A stretch of DNA of 7,873 nucleotides from an uncultured Oxalobacteraceae bacterium (GTDB taxonomy: Bacteria > Pseudomonadota > Gammaproteobacteria > Burkholderiales > Burkholderiaceae): assembly GCA_946478765.1 (NCBI GenBank), contig CAMLDH010000172.1:1-7873 (forward strand), in the 5' to 3' direction. The notes beneath the pieces were generated by a model that was not told the DNA's origin, made no database searches, and saw only the letters and a program-made list of their open reading frames with translations. The first letter of the stretch is position 1. Each line of letters starts with the position of its first letter. This document shows positions 1 through 6,004 of the stretch, piece after piece. A program made the position numbers and the translations under genes.

Positions 1-1038
1 CTGGCGCACTCGAACGAATCGGAATGGAAGGCGTTCAAGAACAACAAGAACAACGAGGCCTTCCTCGATCGTATCTATATCGTCAAGGTGCCGTACTGCC
101 TGCGCGTCACCGATGAAATCAAGATTTACGAAAAGCTGGTGCGCACCTCGTCGCTGACGAAAGCGCATTGTGCGCCGGGAACCTTGAAGATGATGGCGCA
201 ATTCTCGGTATTGTCGCGCCTGAAAGAGCCGGAAAATTCCAGCATTTACAGCAAGATGCTGGTGTACGACGGCGACAACCTGAAAGATACCGATCCGAAG
301 GCGAAGTCGCGGCAAGAATATTCCGACTATGCAGGGGTCGATGAAGGCATGAATGGATTGTCGACGCGCTTTGCGTTCAAGATCCTGTCCAAGGTATTCA
401 ACTTCGATACCACCGAAGTCGCGGCCAATCCGGTGCATTTGCTGTATGTGCTGGAGCAGCAGATCGAGCGCGAGCAGTTTGCGCCGGAAACCGAGCAAAA
501 GTATTTCTCGTACATTAAAGAGTATCTGGCGCAGCGCTATGTCGAATTCATCGGCAAGGAAATCCAGACCGCCTATCTGGAAAGCTACTCCGAGTACGGC
601 CAGAACATTTTCGATCGTTACGTGACGTTCGCCGACTTCTGGATTCAGGATCAGGAATTCCGCGACCCGGATACCGGCGAGAGCTTCGACCGCGATGCGT
701 TGAACAATGAACTGGAAAAGATCGAGAAGCCGGCGGGCATTTCCAATCCCAAGGATTTCCGTAACGAGATCGTCAATTTCGTGTTGCGCGCACGGGCGCA
801 GAATGCCGGGAAAAATCCAACCTGGACCAGCTATGAAAAGCTGCGGACGGTGATCGAGAAGAAAATGTTCTCCAATACCGAAGAATTGCTGCCGGTGATT
901 TCATTCAATGCGAAAGCCAGCGCCGACGATGCGAACAAGCACCAGGAGTTCGTGTCGCGCATGGTGGAAAAAGGGTATACGGCCAAGCAGGTGCGCTTGC
1001 TGTGCGAATGGTATCTGCGCGTGCGGAAGTCGTCGTAG
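1..1038 (+). CDS. prkA: PrkA family serine protein kinase (YeaG-like), 3' part
   Basis: The reading frame is open from the first base of the window, so the true start lies upstream. The visible 345 residues are roughly the C-terminal half of a protein that is usually about 640 residues long. PrkA is a cytosolic serine protein kinase with an N-terminal AAA-type ATPase module and a C-terminal kinase-like domain. The window opens near the end of the AAA part; DRIYIVKVPYCLRVTDEIKI (about residues 24-43 of the fragment) is highly characteristic of the family. The rest is the charged helical C-terminal domain, ending VRLLCEWYLRVRKSS with a TAG stop. A GTG at base 88 lies inside this conserved stretch and is not the start. 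In enterobacteria the equivalent pair yeaG-yeaH is linked to nitrogen starvation and stationary phase. Here the next two genes are yeaH and spoVR, the classic arrangement. No frameshift is visible. The family call is firm; substrates in this organism are unknown. Confidence 0.95.
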   Translation: MAHSNESEWKAFKNNKNNEAFLDRIYIVKVPYCLRVTDEIKIYEKLVRTSSLTKAHCAPGTLKMMAQFSVLSRLKEPENSSIYSKMLVYDGDNLKDTDPKAKSRQEYSDYAGVDEGMNGLSTRFAFKILSKVFNFDTTEVAANPVHLLYVLEQQIEREQFAPETEQKYFSYIKEYLAQRYVEFIGKEIQTAYLESYSEYGQNIFDRYVTFADFWIQDQEFRDPDTGESFDRDALNNELEKIEKPAGISNPKDFRNEIVNFVLRARAQNAGKNPTWTSYEKLRTVIEKKMFSNTEELLPVISFNAKASADDANKHQEFVSRMVEKGYTAKQVRLLCEWYLRVRKSS

Positions 1039-1068
1039 CTTATTGATTAACTGATGTCACGTAGTGAG

Positions 1069-1098
1069 CGCCCCTCTTCCGTTGGCGGGAGAGGGGCG
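1069..1098 (+). promoter_or_regulatory. Intra-operon hairpin between prkA and yeaH
   Basis: CGCCCCTCT (1069-1077) is perfectly complementary to AGAGGGGCG (1090-1098). The stem can extend inward by one G·U and two G-C pairs, giving 12 pairs around a 6-base loop (GTTGGC, 1081-1086). No T-run follows on either strand, so it does not look like a normal intrinsic terminator. It sits 30 bases after the prkA stop and 16 bases before the yeaH Shine-Dalgarno. Plausible roles are partial attenuation, or an RNA-processing or 3'-end-stabilising hairpin that sets different levels for prkA and yeaH. The structure is seen directly; the role is inferred. Confidence 0.6.
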
Positions 1099-1114
1099 GT
1101 CGCGCATCAGATGC

Positions 1115-1127
1115 AGGAGGCATATTG
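1115..1127 (+). promoter_or_regulatory. Ribosome binding site and TTG start of yeaH
   Basis: A perfect AGGAGG (1115-1120) lies four bases before a TTG codon (1125-1127). No ATG or GTG in this frame fits family alignment better: translation from TTG gives MAYLIDRRLQGKNKS, matching the usual start of YeaH/DUF444 proteins (an N-terminal IDRRLxGKNKS motif). The strong Shine-Dalgarno appears to compensate for the weak start codon. Confidence 0.8.
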
Positions 1128-2399
1128 GCTTACCTAATTGACCGGCGCCTACAGGGAAAGAACAAATCTGCCATCAACCGTGAACGCTTTTTACGGCGTC
1201 ACAAAGGGCAGATCAAGGAAGCTGTTGCGCGCGCGGTGAAGGGCCGCTCGATTACCGATATCGAGAACGGCGAAAAAGTATCGATTCCGGTCAAGGACAT
1301 CAGCGAGCCGGGCTTCGGCCATGCCCGCGGCGGCATATGGGAAACCGTCAGTCCGGGCAACAAGGAATACCAGAAGGGCGATCGCGTCGCGCGTCCGAAA
1401 GGCGGTGGCGGCGGCTCTGGCAAAGGCAAGGCCGGCAACAGCGACCAGATATCGGAAGACGATTTCATCTTCGAACTGTCGCGCGAAGAATTCATGAATT
1501 ATTTCTTCGAGGACCTTGAGCTGCCCAACATGGTGAAGACGCAGCTCACCGCCAGCACGGAATTCCGCAATCAGCGCGCCGGCTACAAGATGTCCGGCAA
1601 CGCGTCCAATATCCATATCCTGCGCTCGCTGCGCGGCGCGTTGGGCCGGCGCATCGCGGTCGGCGGCCGCTCGAGCCGGCGTCTGAAGGAGGCGGAAAAG
1701 GAATTGAGCGCGCTGTTGCTGATTGCCACCGAAGACGATCCGCGCGTGCAGGCGCTCAAGCGCGAAATCCATCATCTGCACGCCAAGCTGTATGCGATTC
1801 CGTTCATTGATCCATTCGACCTGCGCTACAGCAATCGCATCAAGGTGCCGAAGCCGTCGAGTCAGGCGGTGATGTTTTGCCTGCTCGATGTATCCGGTTC
1901 GATGGACCAGGCCAAGAAGGATATGGCCAAGCGCTTTTTCATATTGCTGTATCTGTTCTTGACGCGCGCCTATGAAAAGATCGACGTGGTATTCATTCGC
2001 CACCATACGCAAGCAGCCGAAGTCGATGAAAACGAATTTTTCAATTCGCGCGAGTCGGGCGGCACCGTGGTGTCGTCGGCCCTGAACATGCTGACCAAGG
2101 TCATGCATGAGCGCTATCCGAGCAGCGACTGGAATGTCTATGTCGCGCAGGCATCGGATGGCGATAACTGGGACAACGATTCCGTGACCTGCCGCGACCT
2201 GCTGATCAATACGATCATGCCGGCGGTGCAGTATTACGCGTATATCGAAATTACCGAGGGGGAGCCGCAAAATTTATGGGAAGAATATTTGAAGGTGCCG
2301 CAAACCCATCCGCATTTCGCGATGCAGAAAATCGAGTCGCCGGCCGATATCTACCCGGTATTTCGCGAACTGTTTAAAAAGCAGCAATCGACATCATGA
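1125..2399 (+). CDS. yeaH: YeaH/YhbH family protein (DUF444) with VWA-like metal site
   Basis: This 424-residue cytosolic protein is full length for the DUF444 family (COG2718), the constant partner of PrkA. The conserved N-terminus is IDRRLQGKNKSAINRERFLRR (residues 5-25). A low-complexity Gly/Ser/Lys linker follows at about 92-104 (KGGGGGSGKGKAG). The acidic segment SEDDFIFELSREEFMNYFF covers about 110-128. The C-terminal half is a von Willebrand factor A-type domain. Its MIDAS metal-site elements are visible: DVSGSM (255-260), a later Thr in SGGT (311-314) and an Asp in SDGDN (344-348). VWA domains usually mediate divalent-metal-dependent protein contacts, often next to AAA ATPases, and PrkA carries an AAA module, so a regulatory PrkA-YeaH complex is a reasonable inference. 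The gene follows prkA by 86 bases and its TGA overlaps the spoVR ATG. B. subtilis YhbH is the sporulation-associated relative. Family assignment is very secure; the molecular function is not established. Confidence 0.94.
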   Translation: MAYLIDRRLQGKNKSAINRERFLRRHKGQIKEAVARAVKGRSITDIENGEKVSIPVKDISEPGFGHARGGIWETVSPGNKEYQKGDRVARPKGGGGGSGKGKAGNSDQISEDDFIFELSREEFMNYFFEDLELPNMVKTQLTASTEFRNQRAGYKMSGNASNIHILRSLRGALGRRIAVGGRSSRRLKEAEKELSALLLIATEDDPRVQALKREIHHLHAKLYAIPFIDPFDLRYSNRIKVPKPSSQAVMFCLLDVSGSMDQAKKDMAKRFFILLYLFLTRAYEKIDVVFIRHHTQAAEVDENEFFNSRESGGTVVSSALNMLTKVMHERYPSSDWNVYVAQASDGDNWDNDSVTCRDLLINTIMPAVQYYAYIEITEGEPQNLWEEYLKVPQTHPHFAMQKIESPADIYPVFRELFKKQQSTS

Positions 2400-3958
2400 A
2401 ACCCATCAGCAAGCCGGCCAAAAAGCAGCCCCGCAATAAACCCGACAAACCGGGACGCCTGCCCGAGCAATCGGAGTGGACCTTCGAGCTGATCGAGCAG
2501 GCGCACGACGAAATCCGGCGGGTGGCGGAGAACTTCGGCCTGGACACCTATCCGAACCAGCTCGAAATCATCACCGCCGAGCAAATGATGGATGCGTATG
2601 CATCGGTCGGCATGCCGGTGTCGTACCACCACTGGTCGTTCGGCAAACATTTCCTGTCGACTGAAAAAAGCTACAAGCGCGGCCAGATGGGATTGGCGTA
2701 CGAGATCGTGATCAATTCCAATCCCTGCATTGCGTACCTGATGGAAGAAAACAGCCTGACGATGCAGGCGCTGGTGATTGCGCATGCGGCGTACGGCCAT
2801 AACTCCTTCTTCAAGGGCAATTATCTGTTCCGCGCCTGGACCGATGCCGAGGCGATCATCGATTACATGGTGTTTGCCAAGAAGTACATCGCCGACTGTG
2901 AGCAGCGGCACGGCGTCGATGCGGTCGAATTGCTGCTCGATTCCTGCCATGCATTGCAAAACTACGGGGTCGACCGCTACAAGCGTCCACCCAAGTTATC
3001 GTTGCTGGAAGAGCGCGAACGGCAGCAGGAGCGCGAGGATTATCTGCAATCGCAGGTCAACGATTTGTGGCGCACCTTGCCCCGGCGCGAAGAGCAGGTG
3101 GAAGACGACAGCCCGGAACGCTTTCCGCCGGAGCCGCAGGAAAACCTGTTGTATTTCATTGAAAAATACGCGCCCTTGCTGGAACCGTGGGAACGCGAGA
3201 TCGTGCGTATCGTGCGCAAGATATCGCAGTATTTCTATCCGCAGCGGCAAACCCAGGTGATGAATGAAGGCTGGGCCACGTTCTGGCATTACACGATCCT
3301 GAATCAGCTCTACGACGAAGGCGTGGTCGGCAACGGCTTCATGATGGAATTCCTGCAAAGCCATACCAACGTGGTCTACCAGCCGTCGATTACCAGCAAG
3401 TATTACAGCGGCATCAATCCCTATGCGCTCGGGTTTGCGATGATGCGCGACATTCGCCGCATTTGCGAAAACCCGACCGAGGAAGACCGCGCATGGTTTC
3501 CGGATATTGCCGGCAGCAATTGGCAAAAGACGCTGGACTTTGCGATGCGCAATTTCAAGGACGAGAGTTTCATCGCGCAATACCTGTCGCCCAAACTGAT
3601 CCGCGATTTCCATTTCTTTGCGGTACTGGATGACGACAAGGACGAGAAACTCAGCATTTCCGCGATTCATGATGAAAGCGGTTATCGCTATGTGCGGCAA
3701 CGCCTGGCCGACCAATACAACATGGGCAACCGCGAACCGAATATCCAGGTCTGGTCGGTCGACAGTCAAGGCAATCGCGCGATGACCTTGCGGCATACCC
3801 AGTTTCAGCGCCGCCCCCTGAACCCGCAGGCGGAAGAAGTATTAAAGCATGTGACGCGGCTATGGGGATTTGACGTGGTGTTGCAGACGATCGATCCGGA
3901 GGGCCAAGTGCTGGGCTCGCTGGAATGCAAATCGGAAAAACGGCACCGCAAAATTTAA
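2396..3958 (+). CDS. spoVR: SpoVR family protein (YcgB-like)
   Basis: This 520-residue protein has the typical length for the SpoVR/YcgB family (COG2719). The N-terminal 20 residues are a basic, Lys/Pro-rich tail. Family signatures follow in order: YHHWSFGKHF (77-86), NPCIAYLMEEN (109-119), VIAHAAYGHNSFFKGNYLF with His130 and His135 (127-145), and the very conserved VMNEGWATFWHYT (288-300). The two His-rich segments plus the Asn-Glu-Gly-Trp segment resemble a metal-binding, hydrolase-like core, but no activity is proven for the family. A charged region at about 203-250 (many Glu, Arg and Gln) is probably a helical linker. SpoVR was named for a role in spore cortex formation in Bacillus. This organism shows no sign of sporulating, and homologues in non-sporulating proteobacteria sit beside prkA and yeaH as here. 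The start ATG overlaps the yeaH stop (ATGA), implying translational coupling. The gene ends with TAA, followed by candidate terminators. Confidence 0.94.
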   Translation: MKPISKPAKKQPRNKPDKPGRLPEQSEWTFELIEQAHDEIRRVAENFGLDTYPNQLEIITAEQMMDAYASVGMPVSYHHWSFGKHFLSTEKSYKRGQMGLAYEIVINSNPCIAYLMEENSLTMQALVIAHAAYGHNSFFKGNYLFRAWTDAEAIIDYMVFAKKYIADCEQRHGVDAVELLLDSCHALQNYGVDRYKRPPKLSLLEERERQQEREDYLQSQVNDLWRTLPRREEQVEDDSPERFPPEPQENLLYFIEKYAPLLEPWEREIVRIVRKISQYFYPQRQTQVMNEGWATFWHYTILNQLYDEGVVGNGFMMEFLQSHTNVVYQPSITSKYYSGINPYALGFAMMRDIRRICENPTEEDRAWFPDIAGSNWQKTLDFAMRNFKDESFIAQYLSPKLIRDFHFFAVLDDDKDEKLSISAIHDESGYRYVRQRLADQYNMGNREPNIQVWSVDSQGNRAMTLRHTQFQRRPLNPQAEEVLKHVTRLWGFDVVLQTIDPEGQVLGSLECKSEKRHRKI

Positions 3959-3976
3959 GAATTATCCGGCTTTATC

Positions 3977-4005
3977 CGGCGGCAATTGGCAGCCGCCGTA
4001 CTTTT
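3977..4005 (+). terminator. Candidate terminator 1 after spoVR
   Basis: The stem CGGCGGC (3977-3983) pairs with GCCGCCG (3992-3998) around an 8-base loop and is followed by TACTTTT. The stem is good, but the T-tract is short and interrupted. It starts 19 bases after the spoVR stop. The nonamer TTATCCGGC occurs twice just here (3962-3970 and 3972-3980). It fits the end of the prkA-yeaH-spoVR operon, probably acting with the next hairpin. Confidence 0.45.
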
Positions 4006-4047
4006 GCGGGATAAACACATCGGATCGGCATGCCTACATGATCCATG

Positions 4048-4079
4048 CCGGCGCCCGTTTGCGGCGCTGGTAAATTTTT
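4048..4079 (+). terminator. Candidate terminator 2 after spoVR
   Basis: CCGGCGCC (4048-4055) pairs with GGCGCTGG (4063-4070) through seven Watson-Crick pairs and one G·U pair around a 7-base loop. TAAATTTTT follows, so a run of five T begins four bases past the stem. This is the better of the two intrinsic terminators and should separate the kinase operon from the downstream DUF4142 gene. Confidence 0.6.
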
Positions 4080-4138
4080 CCGCCTTCAAGTAGCTTTTTC
4101 TTGCGCGTCCTCCGATGCAGCGCTGCGCTTTTTCGCCC

Positions 4139-4185
4139 CGCGGTACCGCGCATTATCCTGATGGGGACGCATATTGCGCATCAGG
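4139..4185 (+). promoter_or_regulatory. Inverted repeats in the leader of the DUF4142 gene
   Basis: Two adjacent symmetric motifs lie 79-125 bases before the start codon. The first is the perfect 12-base palindrome CGCGGTACCGCG (4139-4150). The second is an inverted repeat CCTGATG (4157-4163) / CATCAGG (4179-4185) with an inner CGCA/TGCG stem (4168-4171 with 4175-4178) around a TAT loop. Closer to the gene, CGGTT (4217-4221) and AACCG (4231-4235) form another small inverted repeat. I could not identify a convincing -35/-10 pair. The rest of the 305-base gap 3959-4263 shows only the two terminators upstream. An operator or a structured 5' leader is possible; neither is proven. Confidence 0.35.
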
Positions 4186-4252
4186 CATGCCGCTTGCCTG
4201 CTCTTTCCTATCCATCCGGTTCCTATCGGTAACCGACTTCTTCCCAATGGAA

Positions 4253-4266
4253 AAGGAGATATCATG
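4253..4266 (+). promoter_or_regulatory. Ribosome binding site deciding the DUF4142 start
   Basis: AAGGAG (4253-4258) sits five bases before ATG 4264. The frame is open further upstream to a TTG at 4174, but that start has no comparable Shine-Dalgarno. It would also add 30 residues in front of the signal peptide and run through the leader inverted repeats. The ATG at 4264 is therefore preferred. Confidence 0.8.
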
Positions 4267-5073
4267 TTCAATCCAATATTCAGGCGGGGTTCTCCGGCCA
4301 ATACGCTGGGGTTTTTCACGGCGGCACTGCTGATCAGTGCCGCTTCGGTACATCCGCAGACCCCTACGCCATCGGATCCTGCATCCGGTGGCGCCATGCA
4401 GAGCGGCCAGAGCCAATCCGGCGCCATGCAGCAAGGCAGTCAGAGCGATACGCAAAGCGGCAAGCAAAGTAGCGGCACATCCGGCACCAGCAGCGGCACA
4501 TCCGGCACCGGCACCGGCACCAGCAGCGGCACTGCCGCCGATACCGGCAAGGCGACCGGGGCTGCCGGCGGCAGCAATACTGGCACGACGGCAAGCACTG
4601 CATCAGGAAAGGCGCTGAGCGCGGCCGACCGCAACATGATGCGTGATTTGGCCTATGCCAATCTGTCCGAGGTCGCCATGGCCAAGCTGGCGCAAGAAAA
4701 GACAAGCAATGACGAGGTGCGCAATTACGCGCAGCGCATGATCGATGACCACAGCAAGGCGATGGACCAGTTGCAACAACTGGCGCAAGCGAAAGGCGTG
4801 CAATTGCCGACGGCGCCTGATGCCACGCATCAGGCGATGGAGAAAAAATTGCGGGCAATGTCGGGCCAGGAATTCGATCGCCAATACATGCAACAGGCCG
4901 GGATGCAGGACCATCGCAAAGTGCACAGCTTGGTAGCGCGGGTCAGCACGCGTGCGCAGGACCCGGAGTTGAAAACGCTCGCCGGAAATTTACTCCCTAA
5001 TATCGATCAGCATTTGCAAATGGCGCAGAAAATGCGCAGCAGCAAGGGAGCACAGACTTCCAGCGGCCAATGA
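4264..5073 (+). CDS. Exported DUF4142 family protein (ferritin-like fold) with Gly/Ser/Thr-rich linker
   Basis: The protein has 269 residues. Residues 1-32 look like a Sec signal peptide: basic RR at 7-8, a hydrophobic core at about 15-27 (LGFFTAALLISAA) and likely cleavage around 27-32. No lipobox cysteine is seen, so a soluble periplasmic or outer-membrane-associated location is expected. Residues about 33-118 are low complexity, first Gln/Ser/Gly with GAMQ repeats, then Gly/Thr/Ser, built partly from a DNA tandem repeat. The DUF4142 domain (COG3652) covers about 121-257 and is all helical. Its usual motif appears as NLSEVAMAKLAQEK (133-146), then VRNYAQRMIDDHSKAMDQL (152-170). Possible metal-ligand residues in helices include Glu136, Asp162-His163, Asp216-His217, His221 and His250. 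The family is predicted to have a ferritin-like four-helix bundle; no enzymatic function is established. It follows terminators, so it probably starts a new unit, and the DUF2383 gene begins 41 bases after it. Confidence 0.88.
   Translation: MFNPIFRRGSPANTLGFFTAALLISAASVHPQTPTPSDPASGGAMQSGQSQSGAMQQGSQSDTQSGKQSSGTSGTSSGTSGTGTGTSSGTAADTGKATGAAGGSNTGTTASTASGKALSAADRNMMRDLAYANLSEVAMAKLAQEKTSNDEVRNYAQRMIDDHSKAMDQLQQLAQAKGVQLPTAPDATHQAMEKKLRAMSGQEFDRQYMQQAGMQDHRKVHSLVARVSTRAQDPELKTLAGNLLPNIDQHLQMAQKMRSSKGAQTSSGQ
4471..4532 (+). repeat. 21-base tandem repeat inside the DUF4142 gene
   Basis: A 21-base unit beginning AGCGGCACATCCGGCACC occurs at 4471-4491 and again at 4492-4512 with one substitution. 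Partial copies follow: ACCGGCACCAGC at 4513-4524 and AGCGGCAC at 4525-4532. The unit length is a multiple of three, so copy-number change keeps the frame. It encodes a Ser-Gly-Thr heptad, making the flexible linker (residues about 70-90) between signal peptide and domain. Slippage-driven length variation between strains is likely. Confidence 0.8.
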
Positions 5074-5114
5074 CACCTTGACTTAACTTAACCTTAACCG
5101 GATGGAGCGACACT

Positions 5115-5582
5115 ATGGACAAGGACGATGTTATCGCAACCCTGAATGACCTGACCGAAACCAGCCGGGATGGCGCGGAGGGCTTTCGCGCCTGCGCTGA
5201 AGGCGCAAGCGCTGTACAGCTCAAAACGCTGTTCGCGGACCGGGCGCGCGACTGTGACGCGGCGGTGCTGGAACTGCAGGATATTGTAGTTTCGCTCGGG
5301 GGCGATCCGGAAACCAAGAGCAGTTTAAGCGGCACCTTGCATCGGCGTTGGCTCGATATCAAGTCTGTCGTCACCGGTCACGACGATTTGGCGATTCTGG
5401 AAGAATGCGAACGCGGTGAAGACGTTGCCAAACGCAGTTATCGCAATGCGTTGGAGAAGGTGTTGCCGTCTGAAATTCGTGCGGTCGTCGAACGTCAATA
5501 TCAGGGGGTGTTGCGTAATCATGACGAGGTAAAAGGCTTGCGCGATCAGATGCAGGCGGCGCGCAATCTGGAGAAGCGCTGA
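5115..5582 (+). CDS. PA2169 family four-helix-bundle protein (DUF2383)
   Basis: This 155-residue protein has no signal peptide or membrane segment and is predicted cytosolic. It has the normal length for the PA2169/DUF2383 family, a ferritin-like helical bundle of unknown role. Features in order: an N-terminal helix with the typical VIATLNDLTETSRDGAEGF (6-24), then CAEGASAVQLKTLFADRA, a helix ending in the conserved-looking turn VSLGGDPE (59-66), and HRRWLDIKSVVTGHDD (76-91) followed by ILEECERGEDVAKRSYRNAL (93-112). The last helix carries VVERQYQGVLRNHDEVKGLRD. Repeated Glu, Asp and His residues could bind metal, but I cannot assign a di-iron site. A TGGAG Shine-Dalgarno (5103-5107) lies seven bases before the ATG. 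The 41-base gap from the DUF4142 gene contains TTAAC repeats and a TTGACT without a matching -10, so co-transcription is likely. Family call good; function unknown. Confidence 0.88.
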   Translation: MDKDDVIATLNDLTETSRDGAEGFRACAEGASAVQLKTLFADRARDCDAAVLELQDIVVSLGGDPETKSSLSGTLHRRWLDIKSVVTGHDDLAILEECERGEDVAKRSYRNALEKVLPSEIRAVVERQYQGVLRNHDEVKGLRDQMQAARNLEKR

Positions 5583-5605
5583 GCTTTTCGCGGGTCCCGG
5601 GCCAC

Positions 5606-5698
5606 TCAATAGCGATCCGGGTCGCGCGTAAAAACCTGGAAATTCTTGCGGCCTTTTTGCTTGGCGTCATACATCGCGGCATCGGCGTCGTTGTCGTG
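5606..5698 (-). pseudogene. Remnant of the C-terminal end of a GGDEF domain
   Basis: Read on the minus strand, bases about 5698 down to 5606 encode HDNDADAAMYDAKQKGRK followed by NFQVFTRDPDRY and a TGA stop (5606-5608). The string DADAAMYDAKQKGRKNF is the hallmark end of diguanylate cyclase GGDEF domains, where the consensus is close to ADxAMYxAKxxGRN. The piece is only about 30 residues. The catalytic GGDEF motif, the SIGIA-type strand and everything else upstream are absent. The frame continues another 27 codons without family similarity to a stop at 5780-5782. The remnant lies convergent to the DUF2383 gene, 23 bases from its stop. The best reading is the surviving 3' tip of a deleted or rearranged diguanylate cyclase gene. 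It cannot make c-di-GMP. Confidence 0.75.
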
Positions 5699-5905
5699 CC
5701 GCTTGGCTGCCGCCATGCCCGCCCCAGCCGGTCTTCCAGCGGGCGGGGATTGGGCCGAACTGGATTTGGTTGGTTGTTCTCATGACCTGCGTGGAGGATC
5801 TTTCCGGTTCACCATTGCGGCTGCTCTTTGCCGGACGCATCGGGTCATTTTTGTTGCTCTCCCTGTTCAGCCATTCGTTGTCCGATTTTCCATTGCGCGC
5901 GCGCG
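5699..5905. other. Intergenic stretch with no recognised gene
   Basis: Between the GGDEF remnant and the promoter of the FAD enzyme, about 200 bases show no recognisable protein in any frame. The open frames here give compositions without family motifs, and none has a good Shine-Dalgarno. An alternating GC run (GCGCGCGCG, about 5896-5905) is the only compositional feature seen. It may be the scar left when the rest of the GGDEF gene was lost. Confidence 0.5.
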
Positions 5906-5932
5906 TTGGGCGGAAATCGCGTGGGGTAAAAT
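5906..5932 (+). promoter_or_regulatory. Candidate promoter of the FAD dehydrogenase gene
   Basis: TAAAAT (5927-5932) in the context GGGGTAAAATAGCG is a good sigma-70 -10 box of a form common in betaproteobacteria. The upstream partner is a weak TTGGGC (5906-5911) with a short 15-base spacer. Transcription would begin near 5939, giving a leader of about 65 bases before ATG 6005. The -10 is reasonably convincing; the -35 is not. Confidence 0.45.
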
Positions 5933-6004
5933 AGCGCCCTGCCGGTTGTTGCCGACTCCCTCCCCCAGAGTCACAGCTGGTCCCCTTATTGGCTGGAATG
6001 AAGC

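Noticed and set aside
1191..2270. Minus-strand open frame of 359 codons opposite yeaH
   Set aside because: It lies fully antisense to the conserved DUF444 gene, with no family motif and the same shadow-type composition.
2996..3796. Minus-strand open frame of 266 codons opposite spoVR
   Set aside because: It is antisense to a certain SpoVR gene and has no motif or Shine-Dalgarno support.
5078..5106. Separate promoter for the DUF2383 gene from TTGACT at 5078
   Set aside because: No -10-like hexamer occurs at 16-18 bases downstream, and the space left before the start codon is too short.
5591..5603. GC-rich symmetric stretch CGGGTCCCG after the DUF2383 gene as a terminator
   Set aside because: The arms are four bases with a one-base centre, and no T-run follows on either strand.
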